From Oscillospiraceae bacterium (GTDB lineage Bacteria > Bacillota > Clostridia > Oscillospirales > Ruminococcaceae), in the NCBI GenBank assembly GCA_016302655.1, contig JAEDNF010000097.1, positions 1 to 6,353 of the forward strand: DNA of 6,353 nt. The letters are read 5' to 3'. How positions within the stretch are numbered: position 1 is the first letter of the stretch; the number at the start of each line of letters is the position of its first letter. This document shows, piece by piece, positions 4,833-6,353 of the stretch. The notes under the pieces are model-generated. The model did not search any database. It was not told the origin of the DNA and saw only the letters and a list, made by a program, of their open reading frames with translations. Made by a program: the position numbers and the translations under genes.

Positions 4833-6353
4833 TTATTTCTTGGCTTTGCCGTTTTTCTTCGGTGCAGCGCTTTTTTTCTTTGCAGTCGTGCTTGCCGCGG
4901 TTTTTGAAGAAGCTGCGGTCTTTGTTGCCTTTGCCTTCGGAGCAGTCTTATTTGCGGCGGCTTTTTGCTTATCGCTCTCGGGACTGCGCTTGTTCAACGG
5001 CTTTAAGAATATTGCCGACATAGCCGGTATCTTCATTGTGATCGAATATTCAAGACCGTGCATAGGCTCACACTTAGCCTTATGCGTAGCGCTTCTTTCC
5101 GTGTCGCCGCCGAACTTCTTGCTGTCGGTCGAGAACACTTCTTTATAATCGGCATAATAAGGTACGCCGAAGCTGTACTTTTCGTGTTCGACAGGAAGGA
5201 AATTGCATACTGCGATAATTTCCTCGCCGTCCGAATCCATTCTGCGGAAAGCTATAACGCTGTTATTGTTGTCATCGTTTGATATCCAGCTGAAGCCGCT
5301 CCAGTCATAGTCTATCTCCCATAAAGGCTTATTGTCAAGGTAGAACTTGTTCATAGCCTCTACAAATTCCTTATATTGAGCGTGCTCGTGGAACTTGAGA
5401 ATATCCCAGTCAAGACCGGTCTTGTAATTCCACTCCTTGAACTGTGCAAATTCCTGTCCCATAAACATAAGTTTCTTGCCCGGATGCGCCATCATATACG
5501 CAAGGAAGGTACGAAGCGAAGCAAAACGCTTTTCTCTCGGTCCGCTCATCTTGTCGAGCATGGAGCATTTGCCGTATACTACCTCATCATGCGAAATGGG
5601 AAGTATAAAGTTCTCGGAGAATGCATAATAGAAGGAGAATGTCAGCTTATCGTGGTTGAACTTTCTGTACTCGGGGCTCATCGACATATACGAGAGCATA
5701 TCGTTCATCCAGCCCATATTCCACTTGAAGTTGAAGCCGAGACCGCCGATATCTACAGGCTTTGTTACCATCGGCCACGCCGTTGATTCTTCGGCTATCA
5801 TCATAAGTCCGGGATGACGGGAGAACAGGCAGGAATTGAGATTCTGCAAGAAATCAACAGCCTCAAGGTTCTCATTGCCGCCGTTTTTATTGGGAGTCCA
5901 TGCGCCGCCCTGTCTGTCGTAGTCAAGGTAGAGCATAGAAGCAACGGCGTCAACACGCAGACCGTCTATATGATATTCGGTTATCCAGTAGTTTGCATTT
6001 GAAATAAGGAACGACTGCACCTCGGGTTTTCCCCAGTCGAACACACGGGTGCCCCAGTTGTAGTGCTCACGCTTGTTGACATCCGAATACTCGTAGCAGA
6101 AATCGCCGTCGAACTCATAGAGTCCTGCCGCATCCTTAGGGAAGTGTGCTGGTACCCAGTCAAGTATGACTCCGACTCCGTTAGTATGGCAATAATCAAT
6201 AAACTCCATAAAATCGGTAGGTGTGCCGAATCTTGATGTAGGCGCATAATAGCCGATCTGCTGATATCCCCACGAGCCGTCGAACGGGAACTCCGCAATA
6301 GGCATCATCTCTATGTGGGTATATCCCATTTCCTTTACATAAGGAACAAGCTT
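4833..6353 (-). CDS. glgB: 1,4-alpha-glucan branching enzyme, 5' end outside the window
   Basis: GlgB cuts alpha-1,4 chains and rejoins them by alpha-1,6 links to make the branches of glycogen. The reading frame is open to the window edge; the ATG at 6329 is internal (eight in-frame codons precede it, inside the conserved barrel), so the N-terminal CBM48 domain and the barrel start are missing. Of the 506 residues present, the GH13 motifs are complete: region I DWVPAHF (65-71), region [12 protein letters not shown] (131-140) with nucleophile Asp at about 135, region III AEEST (187-191) with acid/base Glu at about 188, and region [11 protein letters not shown] (254-262). [13 protein letters not shown] (298-310) is also typical. 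A C-terminal beta domain runs to about 454. The last 52 residues are a Lys/Ala-rich low-complexity tail not normally part of the enzyme. The stop at 4833 is 19 bases before glgC. The promoter must lie further upstream, outside the window. Confidence 0.96.
   Translation of the reverse strand, partial: KLVPYVKEMGYTHIEMMPIAEFPFDGSWGYQQIGYYAPTSRFGTPTDFMEFIDYCHTNGVGVILDWVPAHFPKDAAGLYEFDGDFCYEYSDVNKREHYNWGTRVFDWGKPEVQSFLISNANYWITEYHIDGLRVDAVASMLYLDYDRQGGAWTPNKNGGNENLEAVDFLQNLNSCLFSRHPGLMMIAEESTAWPMVTKPVDIGGLGFNFKWNMGWMNDMLSYMSMSPEYRKFNHDKLTFSFYYAFSENFILPISHDEVVYGKCSMLDKMSGPREKRFASLRTFLAYMMAHPGKKLMFMGQEFAQFKEWNYKTGLDWDILKFHEHAQYKEFVEAMNKFYLDNKPLWEIDYDWSGFSWISNDDNNNSVIAFRRMDSDGEEIIAVCNFLPVEHEKYSFGVPYYADYKEVFSTDSKKFGGDTERSATHKAKCEPMHGLEYSITMKIPAMSAIFLKPLNKRSPESDKQKAAANKTAPKAKATKTAASSKTAASTTAKKKSAAPKKNGKAKK
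4836..4991 (-). other. Lys/Ala-rich, histone-H1-like C-terminal extension of GlgB
   Basis: This is the coding region for the last 52 GlgB residues. About 16 are Lys and 14 Ala, with Ser, Thr and Pro making up most of the rest and only two acidic residues, both near its start. Pieces such as [12 protein letters not shown] and [10 protein letters not shown] resemble the disordered basic tails of histone H1-like bacterial proteins. Codons for Lys (AAA and AAG) and Ala (GCA, GCC, GCG, GCT) are mixed, so this is not a simple DNA repeat. It follows the enzyme's beta domain directly and is in frame up to the natural stop codon, with no sign of a frameshift. A role in binding anionic partners or glycogen-associated complexes is only a guess. 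Confidence 0.85.

Noticed and set aside
4836..4991. The possibility that the GlgB tail is a frameshift artefact or a separate small histone-like gene.
   Set aside because: The frame is continuous from the catalytic domain, there is no ribosome binding site with ATG at the tail start, and the composition is coherent right up to the stop codon.
4840..5148. A hydrophobic, Ala/Phe-rich plus-strand frame opposite the glgB tail.
   Set aside because: Its composition is the mirror of the Lys/Ala codons on the other strand. GlgB is clearly coded through this region to its stop.
5376..5786. A 136-codon plus-strand frame inside glgB.
   Set aside because: It is antisense to the conserved GH13 catalytic region, and no independent evidence supports it.
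6348..6353. AAGCTT (HindIII site) exactly at the right edge of the window.
   Set aside because: It may show that the source was a restriction fragment, or be chance. It is not a biological feature.

Overview
The window reads as a stretch of a bacterial chromosome, most likely from a low-to-mid G+C Firmicute of the Clostridia, such as a Ruminococcus- or Eubacterium-like gut or rumen organism. The grounds are the paired GlgC/GlgD arrangement typical of Firmicutes, strong GGAGG-type ribosome binding sites, SigA-type promoters and the protein flavour. This assignment is inference, because no rRNA or other phylogenetic marker is present. All five genes lie on the minus strand, so transcription runs from right to left.

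The right half (2467-6353) is the end of a glycogen biosynthesis operon in the order glgB (5' end cut off by the window edge), glgC, glgD. Each gap between genes is 19 bases and each downstream gene has its own good ribosome binding site. A classical hairpin-plus-T-run terminator (2401-2440) closes the operon. GlgC makes ADP-glucose, GlgD is its diverged and probably regulatory paralogue, and GlgB introduces the alpha-1,6 branches. Glycogen synthase (glgA) and phosphorylase (glgP) are not in the window. The GlgB here carries an unusual Lys/Ala-rich, histone-H1-like C-terminal tail of 52 residues.

The centre (1144-2395) is an independent single-gene unit. It has a perfect-consensus promoter (2367-2395) placed directly after the glg terminator, then a gene for a polytopic membrane protein of the lysylphosphatidylglycerol synthase transmembrane-domain (flippase-like, UPF0104/YbhN) family, then a hairpin terminator (1144-1177).

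The left part (39-1046) holds a gene for an XRE-type helix-turn-helix regulator fused to about six membrane segments. Its probable promoter contains an inverted repeat that may be an operator. Bases 1-38 lie downstream of this gene and show nothing recognisable.

No mobile element, CRISPR array, tRNA, rRNA or recognised riboswitch is visible. The window is mostly ordinary metabolic and membrane genes, and I did not find convincing evidence of a new multi-gene system. The points most worth a second look are the GlgB tail, the GlgD active-site changes, the possible operator of the membrane-bound regulator, and a plus-strand terminator-like hairpin without a matching gene.
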